DNA of 34,247 nt from CAZCTC01 sp964501335 (GTDB taxonomy: Bacteria; Chloroflexota; Anaerolineae; B4-G1; SLSP01): positions 1 to 34,247 of the forward strand of contig CAZCTC010000081.1 in the NCBI GenBank assembly GCA_964501335.1, in the 5' to 3' direction. The position numbers and the translations under genes were made by a program. Positions 32,478 to 34,247 of the stretch are shown here, in pieces. Below the pieces are notes generated by a model. It searched no databases. It was not told where the DNA came from and worked only from the letters and a program-made list of their open reading frames with translations. The stretch's first letter is position 1. Each line of letters begins with the position of its first letter.

Positions 32478-33587
32478 TTACGGATTTTGCGGACTGACGA
32501 TCTGGCCGCCGCATTCGTTAAAGTGGGCCAGATGTTCATCCTCGTTTTTAGAGAAGAAGTGGCTGCTGTCGTTTTTGGTACAGTCGACCATGAAGAAGTA
32601 GTACTCGGTCACGGCCGGATGGGCGGCCGCGTCGATGGCGGCCAGTCCGGGATTGGAGATCGGTCCTTGCGGCAGCCCCAGGTTGCGGTAGGTGTTGTAG
32701 GGCGATTGGATTTCCAGATCGTCGAACAGCAACATATGTTTCCACCAGGTTCCTTCGTCGGGCCGATAGCCCAGCGCATACTGGACCGTGGGACAGGCAT
32801 CCAGGTACCAGCCGTCACGCAGCCGGTTGTAGTAGACGCCGGCGATGATGGCGCGTTCTTCGGTTCGCACGGCTTCGCGTTCCACGATCGAGGCCATCGT
32901 GATCCCCTGGTAGAGGTTGAGATTTTGAGCGGCAAAACCCTGCTGGATTTCGGGAGTGACCTTTTCCTGGAAATTGGCCAGCATCCGGTCCAGCAAATCG
33001 TAGGCCGTGGCATCCATCGACAGCCGATAGGTGTCGGGGAAGAGGAATCCTTCCAACGTGGCCGTGATGGGGATATTGGAGAGGAAGGCGTATTTGTTGA
33101 TCAGGTCGGTCTGGCGCCAGCCGGTCTGGACCAGGAGCACGAAATCGTTGGCCTGAATGGCGGTCTGTTGGTTGATCAGGACGGCCAGCTCTTCAATGCG
33201 TTTGCCTTCAGGGAGCGTGACCTGTTGTTCGGGGGCCGAGGCATGTTGGAGGGCGTTGGCGATTTCCGGGATGGTCATGGTCTGTTTGAGCGTATAGGTG
33301 CCGGCCTGAACTCCGGAATCGAGGCGGTGATATTGCATGTAACGGCGGAAAAGTTCTGCATCGCTGATCAGATTGGCATTGATCAGATTAGTGGCGATAT
33401 CGGAGACGCTGGCCCCTTCAGCAATGGTGAAGGTAACCTCCGTGTCGTCGGTCCCGGCCGGTTGTTCCAGTGCATCTGCCTGACCGTCCAGATAAAGTTG
33501 CAGGTAAGTCTCTTCGGCTGAACAGCTCAGCGAGAAAAGGCTGAGACCCAAAATGAGCAGTCCAAGCCATAGTCGATGGTGCTTCAA
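32478..33587 (-). CDS. mltG: Endolytic transglycosylase MltG
   Basis: This 369-residue membrane-bound lytic transglycosylase of the YceG/MltG family cuts nascent glycan strands near the membrane and so ends their growth. An N-terminal hydrophobic segment (about 5-21) ends at Cys22 in SLSCSAE, which is a possible but non-canonical lipoprotein site. A LysM-like region follows (VTFTIAEGASVSDIATNL). Catalytic-domain landmarks are EGFLFPDTY (179-187), ASIVEREA with the catalytic Glu236, AGVYYNRL, PTVQYALG and SPYNTYRNLGLPQGPISNPG. The start codon is TTG, with AGGAGG 8 bases upstream. No ATG is nearer. It lies 31 bases after ruvX on the same strand, a common pairing, and ends at a strong terminator. 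Confidence 0.93.
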   Translation of the reverse strand: MKHHRLWLGLLILGLSLFSLSCSAEETYLQLYLDGQADALEQPAGTDDTEVTFTIAEGASVSDIATNLINANLISDAELFRRYMQYHRLDSGVQAGTYTLKQTMTIPEIANALQHASAPEQQVTLPEGKRIEELAVLINQQTAIQANDFVLLVQTGWRQTDLINKYAFLSNIPITATLEGFLFPDTYRLSMDATAYDLLDRMLANFQEKVTPEIQQGFAAQNLNLYQGITMASIVEREAVRTEERAIIAGVYYNRLRDGWYLDACPTVQYALGYRPDEGTWWKHMLLFDDLEIQSPYNTYRNLGLPQGPISNPGLAAIDAAAHPAVTEYYFFMVDCTKNDSSHFFSKNEDEHLAHFNECGGQIVSPQNP

Positions 33588-33618
33588 AAGTTAATCCTCC
33601 TGATTTATTTTGAATGAT

Positions 33619-34050
33619 TTAAGGTTTCCCTGATTCCGGCAATTGTTGTGAGTGCGCATCCAGATAACCTTGCAGGATGACGGCGGCCGCTACGGCGTCG
33701 AGGGCTTTGGGATCGGGGCGTCGTCCCTGTTCCTGGATCAGCGCGGCAGCTTCTACGGTCGTCATCCGTTCGTCCCAGAGGTGGATAGGGATTTGGAGAG
33801 CGGCACCCAGAGCCGCGCTGTAATCGCGGACCCAGACTGCATTGGGACCTTCTTCTCCGTTGAGGCGCAGCGGCAGACCTACAATGACAGCTCCGACCTG
33901 ATATTCTTTGACGATGGCGGCTACTTTGGCGAAGTCTGCCACTCGAGAGGTGCGCGGGAAGATGGTCAAGGGACGGGCCAACATACCGGTAGGGTCGCTG
34001 ATGGCGACTCCGATCCGACGTTCACCCAGGTCTAAGGCTAAATAACGCAT
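33619..34050 (-). CDS. ruvX: Holliday junction resolvase-like / pre-16S rRNA nuclease YqgF (RuvX)
   Basis: This 143-residue RNase H-fold protein is close to the usual family length of about 140. Family motifs are ALDLGERRIGVAISD (Asp7), VGLPLRLNGEEG (57-68), WDERMTT (Asp93, Glu94) and ALDAVAAAVIL (Asp118). YqgF proteins process the 5' end of 16S rRNA in bacteria and were first proposed as junction resolvases. The ATG at 34050 begins the conserved MRYLALDLG. An in-frame ATG at 34212 would add 54 residues read through stem-loop repeat copy 6, so it is rejected. The ribosome site is weak. It is probably co-transcribed with mltG downstream. Confidence 0.93.
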   Translation of the reverse strand: MRYLALDLGERRIGVAISDPTGMLARPLTIFPRTSRVADFAKVAAIVKEYQVGAVIVGLPLRLNGEEGPNAVWVRDYSAALGAALQIPIHLWDERMTTVEAAALIQEQGRRPDPKALDAVAAAVILQGYLDAHSQQLPESGKP

Positions 34051-34111
34051 TTTATAATCACTTTTTGGCAGTACCGCGTAATTCACTCGGATTTTACTGC
34101 AAAGGCGCCGG

Positions 34112-34200
34112 GACAGCTCTGGAAAAAGCCCATGATTTCTCGCGCATTCGGATGCGCGAAAAATCATAAACAAAAAATTCCGACCTGTGCGGTTAGCGCA
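34112..34200 (+). repeat. Stem-loop/CTCTCT-tail repeat, copy 6 (rearranged tail)
   Basis: The head CAGCTCTGGAAAAAGCCC matches copies 1 and 2. The 16-bp stem (34132-34147 with 34152-34167) has one mismatch and loop TCGG. The tail begins AAACAAAAAATT but then departs. CGACCTGTGCGGTTAGC (34181-34197) is the reverse complement, with one mismatch, of the tail end of copy 5 (32349-32365). From 34201 to the window end I see nothing further. Confidence 0.7.
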
Positions 34201-34247
34201 TCGGTTGTGCAAATAGTGGCCGAAGTGAAAAAAACGGCCTAAAAACT

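Noticed and set aside
1..34247. tRNA, rRNA, integrase or transposase genes
   Set aside because: I looked for tRNA-like cloverleaf ends, conserved rRNA stretches and recombinase motifs and found none.

Overview
The window is about 34 kb of bacterial chromosome. It most resembles a Chloroflexota (Anaerolineae-like) genome. That placement is an inference. It rests on large secreted proteins carrying golvesin-like, bacterial Ig-like and Calx-beta modules and a YLPVV-type motif, on Pro/Thr-rich linkers in a cell-wall ligase, on peptidoglycan genes without any visible outer-membrane genes, and on many long intergenic stem-loops. I found no rRNA, tRNA, CRISPR array, insertion sequence or phage gene.

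Layout. 1-736 is non-coding apart from the last codons of an upstream gene, and holds two copies of a stem-loop repeat. 737-7710 is a four-gene cassette on the plus strand: two paralogous secreted M23 peptidases flank two TolB-like propeller proteins. 7711-8079 holds two more copies of the repeat. A small Cys-rich DUF3795 protein (minus) and a 2,282-residue surface protein (plus) diverge from back-to-back promoters near 8520. After a cluster of three hairpins, a MacAB-like export operon (adaptor, ATPase, permease) runs on the minus strand to a promoter with a palindromic operator at about 19250. Divergent from it are a PLP-dependent Orn/Lys/Arg-type decarboxylase and an overlapping rRNA-type methyltransferase. 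On the minus strand from 25836 down to 22861 lie an AAA ATPase, a DUF4276 protein, a YkvA-like membrane protein and a GNAT acetyltransferase. The first two look like a candidate defence pair. A 1,163-residue GH13-type protein (minus) diverges from an unknown 230-residue protein (plus). An LCP-family ligase (plus) converges on mltG and ruvX (minus).

Functional themes. Much of the window concerns the cell envelope: two M23 peptidases, the giant adhesin-like protein, the MacAB-like exporter, the LCP ligase and MltG. The rest is amine or pH metabolism (decarboxylase), glycan metabolism (GH13), DNA and RNA housekeeping (RuvX, methyltransferase) and a probable acquired defence module.

The most unusual signal is not a protein. 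It is a dispersed element seen in six copies: a perfect or near-perfect 14-16 bp stem-loop whose arms differ from copy to copy but always pair, followed by a conserved A-rich and then CTCTCT tail of about 60-100 nt. Ten further hairpins without the full tail lie at gene ends. One supplies the last 12 codons of the ykvA-like gene. A separate 27-bp exact repeat encodes the same C-terminal peptide and stop codon in two genes 30 kb apart.
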